DNA of 64,000 nt from an uncultured Marvinbryantia sp. (GCF_905201705.1 NZ_CAJKOX010000002.1:1-64000); one strand, 5' to 3'; positions 34,448 to 43,765 are shown, numbered from the stretch's first letter. Translations and numbers: made by a program. Notes: generated from the letters alone by a model not told the origin.

Positions 34448-35623
34448 GTGGGAGAACAGCGTGTGCGGATCGCGGATATTGCGGAGGAGCTTGGACTCAG
34501 TACGGCGACCGTATCAAATGTGATTCATGGGAAGACAAAGAAAATATCCGCGGAAACTGTGCGCAGGGTACAGGGACTTCTGGAGGAGAAGCAATATATG
34601 CCGGGTATAGCGGACATTTTGCTGGCGCAGAATAATTCCCGGATCATCGGCGTTGTGGTCAATGATCATGAGAAGTATGAGTCGCATGTGCTGGAGGATT
34701 ATTTCATTGCGTCGTCTCTGAATCATCTTTCGCGGGAAATTGAAAAAGCAGGTTATTTTATGATGGTAAAGGTTACAAAAAATTGCGGTGAAATTGTCCG
34801 TTATGCTTCCATGTGGAACATGGATGGACTGGTAATTATCGGATTTTGTGAACAGGATTATAAAAATCTGCGTGACAATATGCGCATTCCTTTTGTAGTC
34901 TACGATGGTTATTTTAAAGAACCTGCACGTGTCTGTAATCTGATTATAGATAATTACGACGGCGGTTATCAGATTGGGACATATTTCCGAAAACTCGGGC
35001 ATCAAAAGACGCTATGCATTTCCGATAATCATATCTGTGTGGATTGGGAGCGATACTGCGGTTTTCGGGACGCTGTGAGTGAACAGACGGAAAGGGCAGA
35101 GGTCACGCAGAATTCCTGCAGAAATGAGACAGCCACTGCATATAGTTCCTGCAGAGATGAGACGTCCATTGCATATAGCTCCTGCAGAGATGAGGCAGCC
35201 ATTGCATACAGATCCGGCAGCGCCGATTTCCTGGAGATTCCGATGAATAAAAAGGAACGGCTTACATTTTATCAAAAGCATTTAGAGACATTGAGAGGAT
35301 ACACGGCAATTTTTGCAGCGTCAGATTATTATGCGATTGAACTGATGCAGTTTTTGCAGCAAAATAATGTGCGCATACCGCAGGAGATTTCCATCGCAGG
35401 GTTTGATGATGTTCCGTACTGTGAGATGGTCTGTCCAACGCTGACGACTGTCAGACAGGATGGGGCAGAGAGGGCAAAGCTTGCAGTTTCATCACTTAAA
35501 AGGATGAGAGAGGGAAAGAATGAGGAAATGTTACTGAAGCTTCCTGTGACACTGGTAATACGCCAAAGCACAGCAAAATCAACAAATTTTACACCGATAT
35601 TTTGTGATGGGTTACGCGATTAA
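34448..35623 (+). CDS. LacI-family regulator with a short repeat insert
   Basis: Transcriptional repressor. Seen: HTH IADIAEELGLSTATVSNVIHG and hinge at residues 6-60, then a sugar-binding periplasmic-like domain ending with ISIAGFDDVPYCEMVCPTLTTV. GTG 34448 is the start with GGGAGG about 8 nt upstream. Between the two subdomains (residues about 223-255) lie three tandem 11-residue units (SCRNETATAYS and variants). The product is 391 aa, longer than the usual 330-345 by about the size of this insert. The MATE exporter gene follows after 69 bp and may be its target; no operator was found. Confidence 0.88.
   Translation: MGEQRVRIADIAEELGLSTATVSNVIHGKTKKISAETVRRVQGLLEEKQYMPGIADILLAQNNSRIIGVVVNDHEKYESHVLEDYFIASSLNHLSREIEKAGYFMMVKVTKNCGEIVRYASMWNMDGLVIIGFCEQDYKNLRDNMRIPFVVYDGYFKEPARVCNLIIDNYDGGYQIGTYFRKLGHQKTLCISDNHICVDWERYCGFRDAVSEQTERAEVTQNSCRNETATAYSSCRDETSIAYSSCRDEAAIAYRSGSADFLEIPMNKKERLTFYQKHLETLRGYTAIFAASDYYAIELMQFLQQNNVRIPQEISIAGFDDVPYCEMVCPTLTTVRQDGAERAKLAVSSLKRMREGKNEEMLLKLPVTLVIRQSTAKSTNFTPIFCDGLRD
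35114..35212 (+). repeat. 33-bp minisatellite, three in-frame copies
   Basis: Units beginning TCCTGCAGA at 35114, 35147 and 35180, each 33 bp, with a partial fourth at 35213. They lie in frame inside the LacI-family gene. Confidence 0.9.
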
Positions 35624-35692
35624 CCTATTGTGCATTTTTCCAATGTGAAATATGATAGCCTCGAAGCAGAAAATTCAGCGGAGAGGATGCAT

Positions 35693-37066
35693 ATGGAACA
35701 AAATGAGAAATTTTATAAGACAGTGTGGAAAATTGCGCTGCCGGTGACGCTGCAGTTTTTGCTGCAGTCTTCGTTCAGCGTGGTGGACCAGGTGATGACA
35801 GGGCAGCTTGGAAGTGTCAGCGTAGCAGGCATCGGTCTTGCCGGAAAATTTGCGTCTATTTTTTCGGTACTGGTCTCGGCGGTTGCAGCGGCAGCGGGTA
35901 TTATGCTTGCGCAGTATATCGGACAGCAGGATAAACAAAAAGCAGACAGAAGCTTTTTTGTGAATCTGGCGGTGACAGGAGCCCTAGCGCTGCTTTTTAC
36001 CGGGGCCTGCATTGCTGGGCCTCATCAGATTATGGGACTGTATACACAAGACTCATTAACGTGTGATGCGGCGGGCGGTTATCTGCGAATCTATGCAGTT
36101 TCCTACCTGCCGATGGCGGTAACGGCACTATGCTCCACATATCTGCGCTGTGCGGAGGCGGCAGCACTTCCGCTGATAGCGGGAATTGCCGCAGCGGTGG
36201 TAAATACGCTGCTTAACTATGTACTGATTTTTGGAAAAGCCGGTTTTCCTGCGCTGGGAATAAACGGTGCGGCGGCTGCATCTGCGGCGGCACAGGTGAT
36301 TGGCTGCGCGCTGACGCTTGGAATGCTCTGGAGTCGTTTACGCAGGCAGAAAAGACAGACACAGATGGGAATTTCCGAAAAAAAAGAAAAGCTGGGGCAG
36401 TTAAATTTATTAATGAAAAGAGAAGAACGCCGCCAGTATCTCGGCATTCTGCTGCCCATTCTCGGCTGTGAGCTTTTCTGGAGCCTGGGCGAAAATGTTT
36501 ATGCGGCGATTTATGGGCATATCGGAACGCAGGCGTGCGCGGCAATGACACTGACCTCACCGGTACAGATGCTGGTAATCGGCGCCCTGAACGGTCTGGC
36601 ACAGGCGGCGGGAATCATTATCGGAAAATCACTTGGCAGGGGTGATTATGGGCGCGCTTACCGGGAAGCGAAGAAACTGATGCTGTACGGCTTCTGTGGT
36701 TCTGTCGTATTATCTGTGATACTGGTGCTTGTGCGGGAGAGCTATGTGCAGATTTACCGTGCAGAAGATACGGTTAAAAACATCACAAAAGAAATTCTTC
36801 TGGCGTTTGCAGTCATTTCTCCGGTGAAAGTGCAGAATATGATCCTTGGCGGCGGAATCCTGCGCAGTGGCGGCAGAACAAAATATGTGATGTATATCGA
36901 TATTATTGGAACCTGGCTTTTTGGCGTTCCGCTTGGGTTTTTAGCTGCGTTTGCGCTGCAGCTGCCGATCGCATGGGTTTATTTTATATTGTCACTGGAA
37001 GAATGTGTGCGGTTTCTGATTTCTGTTTTTATTTTCCGGAGGAAAAACTGGATGAGAAGTCTGTGA
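35693..37066 (+). CDS. MATE-family efflux transporter
   Basis: Twelve-helix multidrug/toxin exporter driven by a cation gradient. Seen: WKIALPVTLQFLLQSSFSVVDQVMTGQLG in the first helix (typical MATE opening), AGIMLAQYIGQQDKQKA, NYVLIFGKAGFPALGINGAA in the middle, and a repeated second half. ATG 35693 is preferred over ATG 35687 because GGAGAGG (35680-35686) is correctly spaced only for it; upstream in-frame codons are unlikely to be translated. Product 457 aa. It lies just after a LacI-type gene in the same direction. Confidence 0.88.
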   Translation: MEQNEKFYKTVWKIALPVTLQFLLQSSFSVVDQVMTGQLGSVSVAGIGLAGKFASIFSVLVSAVAAAAGIMLAQYIGQQDKQKADRSFFVNLAVTGALALLFTGACIAGPHQIMGLYTQDSLTCDAAGGYLRIYAVSYLPMAVTALCSTYLRCAEAAALPLIAGIAAAVVNTLLNYVLIFGKAGFPALGINGAAAASAAAQVIGCALTLGMLWSRLRRQKRQTQMGISEKKEKLGQLNLLMKREERRQYLGILLPILGCELFWSLGENVYAAIYGHIGTQACAAMTLTSPVQMLVIGALNGLAQAAGIIIGKSLGRGDYGRAYREAKKLMLYGFCGSVVLSVILVLVRESYVQIYRAEDTVKNITKEILLAFAVISPVKVQNMILGGGILRSGGRTKYVMYIDIIGTWLFGVPLGFLAAFALQLPIAWVYFILSLEECVRFLISVFIFRRKNWMRSL

Positions 37067-37147
37067 AGCTGCTATAAAGGCATCATGTAATTGGCCGTGC
37101 AGATTGATTACTTTGGCAGCATAATGCTAGTTGGTGCGATAAAGAAG

Positions 37148-37174
37148 CAGGGAATCCCATCGTGGGATTCCCTG
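37148..37174. terminator. bidirectional-type hairpin between the MATE gene and the TRAP operon
   Basis: CAGGGAATCCCA and TGGGATTCCCTG form a perfect 12-bp stem with loop TCG. It lies between convergent genes. T-tracts on both sides are poor (TTGC on plus, CTTCTTT on minus), so it may serve both directions weakly. Confidence 0.6.
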
Positions 37175-37198
37175 TTGCATGATGCATGATATAAGATG

Positions 37199-38500
37199 TC
37201 AGATCAGCCCCATCAGCTGCGGAACACCGAGCGAGAGCGCCGGAATATAGGTGACTGCAAGAAGCAGCACGAATAGAACGGCGAAGTACGGGAGCAGCGT
37301 TTTTGTGACCTGCTCGATGCTGATCTTACTGATGCCGCAGCCGACGAAGAGCACGGAGCCGACCGGCGGAGTGATGTTGCCGAGACACATATTGAAAATG
37401 AGCATTACGCCGAACTGGATATCGGACATGCCAAGACTCTGTGCGATCGGCAGGAAGATCGGAGTGAAGATCAAAATTGCCGGGGTGATGTCCATAAACA
37501 TACCAACGATCATCAGGATCACGTTCATCAGAAGGAAGATGACGATCTTATTGGTGGAGATGGACATGATGCCCGCACTGATCGCCGCCGGGATTCCGGA
37601 ATATGCCATAACGAAGGACATCGCGGAGGAGGCGGAAATCAGAAACAGGATGATGCCGCTTGTGCAGGCGCTGCTCACCAGAATCTTCATAAAGGATTTC
37701 ATGGTAATGCTCTTGTAGCAGATAGAAAGAATCAGGCAGTAGAGCACACAGATGCCGGCGCCTTCCGTTGCCGTGAAAATACCGCTTACGATACCGCCGA
37801 TTACAATGACGATCAGAAGCAGGCTCGGCAGCGCCTCAAGGGTGATTTTCAGCGCTTCCTGTCTGGAAACCTTCCCGGTGGTCGGGTAGTTGCGTTTCTT
37901 TGCGTAAAGGAATGCTACAATCATTGAGCCGACGCCCATCAGAATGCCGGGAACGTAGCCAGCCATAAACAGTGTGGAGATGGAAACGCCGCCCGCAACG
38001 GTGGAGTATACAATGAACGCGCTGGTCGGCGGGATCAGCAGTCCGGTCGGAGCCGAAGCGATATTTACAGCAGTTGCGAATGCCGGGTCATAGCCCTCGT
38101 CCTTCTGGATCGGATAGATGCAGCCGCCCATTGCGGAAGCTGCCGCAACGGAGGAACCGGACAGCGCGCCGAACAGCATGTTGCCGACGATGTTTGCCTG
38201 CGCAAGCGAACCGGGAATGCGTCCTACAAACAGCTTTGCAAAGTTTACCAGACGGCGTGCGATACCGCCGTTGTTCATAATGTTGCCTGCCAGAATGAAC
38301 AGAGGGATAGCAAGCAGAGAAAAGCTTTCCACGCCGCTGTTCATTTTCTGCATGGTGATAAAGGTAATCTGATCCCAGGAGAGGGACGACATCGCTGTTA
38401 CAATAGAAGCGATGACAATGCTGACGGAGATCGGGCAGCTTAAAAACAGCAGCAGGCCGAATACCGCGAACAGGATAACTGTTGTGAGTACAATATTCAT
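37199..38500 (-). CDS. dctM: TRAP transporter large permease
   Basis: Main membrane subunit of a TRAP (binding-protein-dependent, ion-gradient-driven) uptake system, usually for carboxylates or other organic acids. Seen: about 12 hydrophobic segments, NMLFGALSGSSVAAASAMGG and FMDITPAILIFTPIFLPIA, both family signatures; 433 aa. AGGAGG precedes the ATG, which overlaps the small-subunit stop by 4 bp. Last gene of a GH31-dctP-dctQ-dctM operon. Confidence 0.92.
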   Translation of the reverse strand: MNIVLTTVILFAVFGLLLFLSCPISVSIVIASIVTAMSSLSWDQITFITMQKMNSGVESFSLLAIPLFILAGNIMNNGGIARRLVNFAKLFVGRIPGSLAQANIVGNMLFGALSGSSVAAASAMGGCIYPIQKDEGYDPAFATAVNIASAPTGLLIPPTSAFIVYSTVAGGVSISTLFMAGYVPGILMGVGSMIVAFLYAKKRNYPTTGKVSRQEALKITLEALPSLLLIVIVIGGIVSGIFTATEGAGICVLYCLILSICYKSITMKSFMKILVSSACTSGIILFLISASSAMSFVMAYSGIPAAISAGIMSISTNKIVIFLLMNVILMIVGMFMDITPAILIFTPIFLPIAQSLGMSDIQFGVMLIFNMCLGNITPPVGSVLFVGCGISKISIEQVTKTLLPYFAVLFVLLLAVTYIPALSLGVPQLMGLI

Positions 38501-39000
38501 TCCTCATTTCCTCCTTCGATAGTAATTCCGGTCACATCCTCGTAGATGTTGATGATCTGCGCGATGATGATAAAAATACCGGAGATGGGCGCCATTGCGT
38601 ATACAAGGCTTCTTGGGATGCCAAGCAGAGCGGAGTATACCTTCTGCGCGCTCATTGCCAGCTTAAAGCCGCCGATCGTAATAACAAAAATGGCGAATAC
38701 AAGAATCAGAATGTCGATCGCGGTCATCAGAACCCGCTTCGCGGACGGGCTGAGCTTATCGCGCACCAGCACGAGACACATGTGCTGTCTGGTGAGAAAA
38801 GCGTACGCAGCTCCGATAAATCCGGTCCAGATCAGCGAGTAGCGCACCAGCTCCTCGGTGAAGGCTGCCGGACTATTTAAAATGTAACGTGTAAATACCT
38901 GATACAATACCAGCAGCGTCATGATGGACAGCAGGATTGTTGCCATGCCTGCCAGAAGCTTTGCCAGAATTTTTTTCACGGCTGTTAATGTCTCTTTCAT
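38497..39000 (-). CDS. dctQ: TRAP transporter small permease
   Basis: Four-helix small membrane subunit that pairs with the large permease. Seen: VLYQVFTRYILNSPAAFTEE, which is the DctQ signature, and RQHMCLVLVRDKL; 167 aa. GGGAGG precedes its ATG, 14 bp after the binding-protein gene. Confidence 0.9.
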   Translation of the reverse strand: MKETLTAVKKILAKLLAGMATILLSIMTLLVLYQVFTRYILNSPAAFTEELVRYSLIWTGFIGAAYAFLTRQHMCLVLVRDKLSPSAKRVLMTAIDILILVFAIFVITIGGFKLAMSAQKVYSALLGIPRSLVYAMAPISGIFIIIAQIINIYEDVTGITIEGGNEE

Positions 39001-39014
39001 GTTGAACCTCCCTC

Positions 39015-40037
39015 TTATTTTACCGAGTTGATGATATCAAGCAGTTTCTGTACCCCAGGATACTGCGCACAATATTCATCAACCATACCGCTTGTCGCTT
39101 CACGGAATGCTTCTTTATCTACGTCGTTTACAAATTCTACATTCATGGTGGTGGAAGCTTCCTCGATCGCCTCCTCAATCGCTGCGTCCCATGCAATCTT
39201 GTGGCTCTCTGTTGAAGCGTGCGCCGCTTCCAGAATGATCTGCTGATCCTCCGGGCTGATGGTTTCCCATACCTTTGCGCTCATCACCATTACGTCCGGG
39301 ATCATTGCGTGCTGATCCGTGGAGTAAACCTTGCAGATCTCACCGTGCTTGCCGGTTGTCAGCGCCGTTTCATTGTTTTCGGTACCGTCAATGATGCCGG
39401 TCTGCAGGGATGTGTATACATCGCCGTAAGACATTGCCACCGGGATGCCTCCGAGCGCTTCGAGCATATCCGTCTGGGATTTCATATCCTGCACGCGGAT
39501 TTTCAGACCTTTTAAATCTGCCGGCGTGCGGATCGCGCGGTCCTTTGTATAGAAGGAACGGGCTCCGGAGGTATAGTATGTCAGAGTTACGAAGCCGTCG
39601 TCCGCGGAGGACAAAAAGAAATCCTGCATCTCGTCGGAATCCATGATATGGTAGAAATCCTCAGTGTCATCAAAAATATAGGGCAGGCCAAAGGTGTGGT
39701 AGGATTCGTTATAGGTTGCAAGTCCCGGAGCGGAAACCTTCGTCATCGCGAGCACCCCTGCCATAAGTTGCTCCATGTTTTCATTTTCCGAGCCAAGCTG
39801 TCCGTTCGGGAAAATCTGAACCTTGATTCTGCCGTCCGTTTTTTCCTCTACCTGCTCGGCAAATTCCGTCATTGCAATATGAACGGTGTGCGTTTCGCTC
39901 AGACCATGCGCCAGTGTAAGTACCAGCGGATTTTCCGCTGTTGCGCTTGCACTGTCTGCGGCGCCGTTCTGTGCACATCCTGTCAGTGCGGCTGCTGTCA
40001 GCGCAAATGCCGCTGCGATTGCTGCTAATTTTTTCAT
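39015..40037 (-). CDS. dctP: TRAP transporter solute-binding lipoprotein
   Basis: Extracellular substrate-binding subunit. Seen: signal peptide with lipobox LTGC (Cys21), LTLAHGLSETHTVHIAM, FPNGQLGSENENMEQL, and the ligand region LKGLKIRVQ whose Arg normally grips a carboxylate; 340 aa. It therefore probably binds an acid such as a uronate or other sugar acid (family knowledge). Notably it lies directly behind an alpha-glycosidase gene (14 bp gap), implying that hydrolase and transporter share a substrate. AGGAGG precedes the ATG. Confidence 0.9.
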   Translation of the reverse strand: MKKLAAIAAAFALTAAALTGCAQNGAADSASATAENPLVLTLAHGLSETHTVHIAMTEFAEQVEEKTDGRIKVQIFPNGQLGSENENMEQLMAGVLAMTKVSAPGLATYNESYHTFGLPYIFDDTEDFYHIMDSDEMQDFFLSSADDGFVTLTYYTSGARSFYTKDRAIRTPADLKGLKIRVQDMKSQTDMLEALGGIPVAMSYGDVYTSLQTGIIDGTENNETALTTGKHGEICKVYSTDQHAMIPDVMVMSAKVWETISPEDQQIILEAAHASTESHKIAWDAAIEEAIEEASTTMNVEFVNDVDKEAFREATSGMVDEYCAQYPGVQKLLDIINSVK

Positions 40038-40051
40038 AGTGTACCTCCTGT

Positions 40052-42553
40052 TTACATTCCAATTAAATCAAACTGCTCAAAGGAAACGAGAACCTGATAA
40101 TCTTTCTTCGGGTTCGGATATTTGATCTGCACCGATTTCAGACGCTGGCTGTAATACCATCCGCAGGCCGCCTCCTCAAATTTCCGTCTATGCAGGAAAT
40201 GCGGAAGCAGTTCGCCGTCCACGGTTACCCAGTATGGGGCTTTCTCGCGGTGAATCATGTCGATTTCCATAGTCTCAACGGCTGTTTCATAGCTGCCTTC
40301 CTGTTTGAAATCAAGATAAGTGCGCTCGCCGGTCGTCATGGTAATGACAGTTTTCAGATATTTTCCTGTCTCATAGTCCATAGAAACGCCATCGTCCTCA
40401 TATAACTGGAAGGAATTGTCTTTGTCTGCCGCGCACAGAAGCCGGATGCCGGTCGCCTGCTGTGTGGCGAGATTGTTCATCTGATTGGTTGCAATCGGAA
40501 TCAGCGCGCCGCTTCTTACATACAGCGGGATGCTGCTGATAGTTACCGGAATTTCAATGGTCTGTCCGCCTGCGTAAGCTTCTCTTGTATAGAAATCGTA
40601 GAAGGTGTCACCCTCAGGCAGATAGATGCTGCGCGTCTTTGCACCCTTTTCCACGACATTTGCCACCAGCAGGGAGTCACCGAACATAAAGTCGACGCCC
40701 TCATCGTAGCATTTCGGGTCATTCTGGAAAGCGCTGCACATTGCCTCCATAATCGGAAGACCGGTCTCGTGCGCGCGCTCTGTCAGAGAGTACAGATACG
40801 GACTCAACTGATAGCGAAATTCGATGGCGCGGCGGATATCGTCTTTTAAGTCGCTGTACATCCATGGCTCCGTTACCGTATTGTCGGTGTTGGTGGAGTG
40901 AATGGAGAAACGCGGCTGGAAGATTCCGTTCTGAATCCAGCGGATAAACAGCTCACCCTCCGGCGCCGGACCAAAGAAGCCTCCGATGTCGCAGCCCTGG
41001 CTTGCCACGCCGCTTAAGCCCATGCCGAGGATGGTGGCAATATTGTATTTCAGCGCGTCCCAGCAGGTCAGATTGTCGCCTGCCCAGGTCTGTGCGTAAC
41101 GCTGTATACCGCAGTGACCGGAACGGCATACAATATACGGACGGGTATTTTCGAAGGTTTCATGGATGGCTTCGTCCGTGATATGGCACATAATGTTTGA
41201 CATGACGGATTTCAGCTGCCCAATGGTGCCGCCTTTGCCTTCGAAATCGCAGCGGCAGTCTTTATCGACCATGCTGTCGTACTCGCAGTTGTCATTCCAT
41301 ACGGAGCAGGTGCCGTAATCCAGGACGTTTTCCTTCAGCAGCTTTTTCCAGTGCTCGCGGGTGGAGGCTTTGGTGTAGTCCACAAATACGCCCTTTCCGC
41401 CCCACCAGGTTCCCACGCCCGGTTCGTCGCTGTCGCTGGCTTTTACAAACATATCTTTTTCTTTCATTTCCTCCAGCATCGGGTGAAGCAGCAGGATACC
41501 CGGTTTTACGTTCGGGGTGACGGTGATGCCGCGCTCCTTCATTTTTTTGAAGAAATCCTTCGGGTCTTTGAAGCGCTTTTTGTTCCAGGTAAATACGCAG
41601 CGCTTTACGCCGACATTGGTCTCCACAGTGCAGTAGCCGGAGGAAAGCTGGAATCCGTCTACCGGAATCTGTTCCTCTTTTGTGGTGTCGATAAATTCTA
41701 CGATCGCGTCGTCGCAGTCAGCCTCCAGCTCCGGATAATACATGGAGGAGCCAAGGTATCCGAGCGCATAGCGCGGGAGCAGGGTGGATTTTCCGGTCAG
41801 ATCCGTGTAGCGTTCCACAACCTCGCGCACGGTCGGACCGGTGATCAGAAACAGATCGATGTCGCCGCCATCCGCACGGTAGCGGCTGTGCATTTTCCAG
41901 TAGTTGCTTTTCTCTTTCCCCATGTCGAAGTCGCATTCCCAGGTGTTGTGATAGAAGTATCCAACAGCCTTCTTCGTGCGTCTGTTTAATTTGATGTAGA
42001 ACGGAATGTGCTTGTACAGCGAATCCGTCTCCTTCGGGTTGTAGCCCATGGCATCCTTCGGGCTCATGTTCATGAACTTCTGAGCCTTGTTAAACTCGCC
42101 GCTCTTTTCGCCGAACCCATAGAAGCAGTCATCGGGCGAAATCTCGCTGGTGTGGATGCGGCGGCGGTTGCTGTCCTCCTGGTAAGCAAGGTCTGCGATG
42201 TCAGCATGCAGGCAGGTCCCCTCTGCGTCGTACACGCAGATGCGGAAGGGATCTTTCTCCACTACTACTTTTAAAAGTTTTCCCTGGATGACTGCGGTAT
42301 CCCCGCCGTCTGTGAGAGCAGCGTCTGCCGTCTCAATGCGTCTGCGGTAATTTTTGAGAAAACCGTCCATGCGGTCCTCCCATGCGGTCAGCACAAGACT
42401 GTAGGATTCCTCCGCAAAGTCTCCGTCGAATCCCGCGCGGATACGCACGATGGAATCCGTCAGAAACCACAGCCTCAGCTCTGCGCCGTCTGTAAGAATG
42501 GAAAAATAATTTTCCTGCTGAGTTACAGACGATGCTCTGGTACAGATTTTCAT
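40052..42553 (-). CDS. GH31 alpha-glycosidase linked to a TRAP transporter
   Basis: Cytoplasmic family-31 hydrolase. Seen: N-terminal beta-sandwich with DDCFYGFGEKSGEF, barrel with PNVKPGILLLHP, predicted nucleophile Asp421 in CSVWNDNCEYD, predicted acid/base Asp493 in QTWAGDN, and SQGCDIGGFFGPAPEGELFIRW; 833 aa. The nucleophile motif differs from YicI (KTDFGE) and from maltases (WxDMNE), so it belongs to another subgroup. No signal peptide. First gene of the TRAP operon, divergent from an AraC regulator. Start is set by AGGAGG 9 nt upstream. Substrate unknown; an alpha-glycoside carrying an acid group would explain the TRAP partner. Confidence 0.85.
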   Translation of the reverse strand: MKICTRASSVTQQENYFSILTDGAELRLWFLTDSIVRIRAGFDGDFAEESYSLVLTAWEDRMDGFLKNYRRRIETADAALTDGGDTAVIQGKLLKVVVEKDPFRICVYDAEGTCLHADIADLAYQEDSNRRRIHTSEISPDDCFYGFGEKSGEFNKAQKFMNMSPKDAMGYNPKETDSLYKHIPFYIKLNRRTKKAVGYFYHNTWECDFDMGKEKSNYWKMHSRYRADGGDIDLFLITGPTVREVVERYTDLTGKSTLLPRYALGYLGSSMYYPELEADCDDAIVEFIDTTKEEQIPVDGFQLSSGYCTVETNVGVKRCVFTWNKKRFKDPKDFFKKMKERGITVTPNVKPGILLLHPMLEEMKEKDMFVKASDSDEPGVGTWWGGKGVFVDYTKASTREHWKKLLKENVLDYGTCSVWNDNCEYDSMVDKDCRCDFEGKGGTIGQLKSVMSNIMCHITDEAIHETFENTRPYIVCRSGHCGIQRYAQTWAGDNLTCWDALKYNIATILGMGLSGVASQGCDIGGFFGPAPEGELFIRWIQNGIFQPRFSIHSTNTDNTVTEPWMYSDLKDDIRRAIEFRYQLSPYLYSLTERAHETGLPIMEAMCSAFQNDPKCYDEGVDFMFGDSLLVANVVEKGAKTRSIYLPEGDTFYDFYTREAYAGGQTIEIPVTISSIPLYVRSGALIPIATNQMNNLATQQATGIRLLCAADKDNSFQLYEDDGVSMDYETGKYLKTVITMTTGERTYLDFKQEGSYETAVETMEIDMIHREKAPYWVTVDGELLPHFLHRRKFEEAACGWYYSQRLKSVQIKYPNPKKDYQVLVSFEQFDLIGM

Positions 42554-42618
42554 TACTCATTTCCTCCTTCTTTTTGTTTGTTGGGAAGCAATATTTTGCT
42601 TCACTGTTTCAATTTGTG

Positions 42619-42644
42619 ACACAGATGGGATTACGGTTCTGTGT
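42619..42644. promoter_or_regulatory. inverted repeat and direct repeats between GH31 and AraC genes
   Basis: ACACAGA (42619-42625) and TCTGTGT (42638-42644) form a 7-bp inverted repeat with a 12-bp spacer. TGTTTCAATT occurs as a direct repeat at 42605-42614 and 42642-42651. Both are plausible binding sites for the divergent AraC regulator. No clear minus-strand promoter was found. Confidence 0.45.
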
Positions 42645-42733
42645 TTCAATTGAGTTTGTATATATATCATATAAATATGAAGAGAACAAAACCAGACAGA
42701 AATTGCAGTGATTGTACCGAAAGTAAACATATC

Positions 42734-42762
42734 TTGCTCTTTATGATGAAAAATGATAAAAT
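42734..42762 (+). promoter_or_regulatory. promoter of the AraC regulator gene
   Basis: TTGCTC (42734-42739), 17-bp spacer, TAAAAT (42757-42762) preceded by TGA (extended -10). Confidence 0.6.
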
Positions 42763-42819
42763 AGTCAAAAATGGTTTATGTGGAATGTATTTTAGGCAGA
42801 GCTGTATGGAGGAAGCGAA

Positions 42820-43650
42820 ATGATCGACCAGGCGGGAATTCGGATGGCGCAGGGCGAAAGCCTTGCCGGGGAACGGATCGCAGGCGTGAACGATAATATG
42901 ATGAAATCGCATTATCATAATTATTATGAGATTTATTACCTGGAGGATGGAGAGCGGTATCATATGCTGCAGGATGACATGTACACGATGAAGCCGGGCG
43001 AGCTGATTTTGTTTTCGCCCTATGTGCTGCATCGTTCCTACGGGGATGAGGGGATGCCTTTTAAGCGCATTGTGTTGTATTTTGAGAGCGGCGAGGTGGC
43101 GTCTTCAGAGCTTTTAGAGGCATTGGATCAAAACAATGGGATGTACAGACCGGATGCGGTAACACGCCAGAAGCTGCATCACATGCTGGAGGAGCTGATC
43201 CGGGAATACGAGAATCCGTCAGATTTTTATAAAAGCTACCGGCGCACGCTGCTGAATATGTTTCTGTTTACCATGCTGATGCACACGCGCAGGCGGGAGC
43301 CGGAGCAGCTGAAAGAGACGGGGCGCACGACGCAGATTGTCAGCTATATCCACAAGCATTACCAGGAGGATATTACACTGGAGCAGCTTGCGCAGATGTT
43401 TTATGTCAGTCCGTTTTATCTCTGCCGGGAATTTAAGCGCTACACCAACAGCACGATTGTACAATATGTGAATATCACACGGGTAATGAATGCGCAGCGC
43501 AGGCTGATGGAGACGGACAAGACGGTAACAGAAATCAGCCGGGAGACAGGCTTTTCAAACCTCACTCATTTTAATCGGGTATTTAAATCCATCACGGGAA
43601 CCACACCGTCCGGGTATCGCAAGCACCACCAGAATATGCTTTGCTTATAG
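42820..43650 (+). CDS. AraC-family regulator with cupin sensor
   Basis: Probable activator of the divergent GH31-TRAP operon. Seen: N-terminal cupin domain (KSHYHNYYEIYYLEDGERYHML, of which HYHNYYEIYY is the metal/sugar-pocket signature) and C-terminal double HTH with LEQLAQMFYVSPFYLCREF and TGFSNLTHFNRVFKS; 276 aa. GGAGGAAG lies 5 nt upstream of ATG 42820. AraC/cupin regulators of this size typically control the neighbouring glycan-use genes. Confidence 0.9.
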   Translation: MIDQAGIRMAQGESLAGERIAGVNDNMMKSHYHNYYEIYYLEDGERYHMLQDDMYTMKPGELILFSPYVLHRSYGDEGMPFKRIVLYFESGEVASSELLEALDQNNGMYRPDAVTRQKLHHMLEELIREYENPSDFYKSYRRTLLNMFLFTMLMHTRRREPEQLKETGRTTQIVSYIHKHYQEDITLEQLAQMFYVSPFYLCREFKRYTNSTIVQYVNITRVMNAQRRLMETDKTVTEISRETGFSNLTHFNRVFKSITGTTPSGYRKHHQNMLCL

Positions 43651-43713
43651 GCAGGATGCGGCGGGGCCGGGGGAATGGGCGAAAGCATGTGGGCAAAAAT
43701 AAGAAATCTTTTG

Positions 43714-43765
43714 TAGACGTAAAACATATACTGTGTTAAAATGTTCACATTATTATATGTGAACA
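43714..43765 (+). promoter_or_regulatory. promoter and operator of the CmpB-like gene
   Basis: Possible TAGACG (43714-43719), 17-bp spacer, TAAAAT (43737-43742) with TG one base upstream. Overlapping the expected transcription start is a perfect inverted repeat: TGTTCACAT (43742-43750), 6-bp spacer, ATGTGAACA (43757-43765). It ends just before the ribosome site, so a bound repressor would block initiation. Confidence 0.5.

Noticed and set aside
42641..42823. Small 60-codon frame before the AraC gene
   Set aside because: It spans the AraC promoter, has no ribosome site and its product resembles nothing. It is better explained as regulatory DNA.
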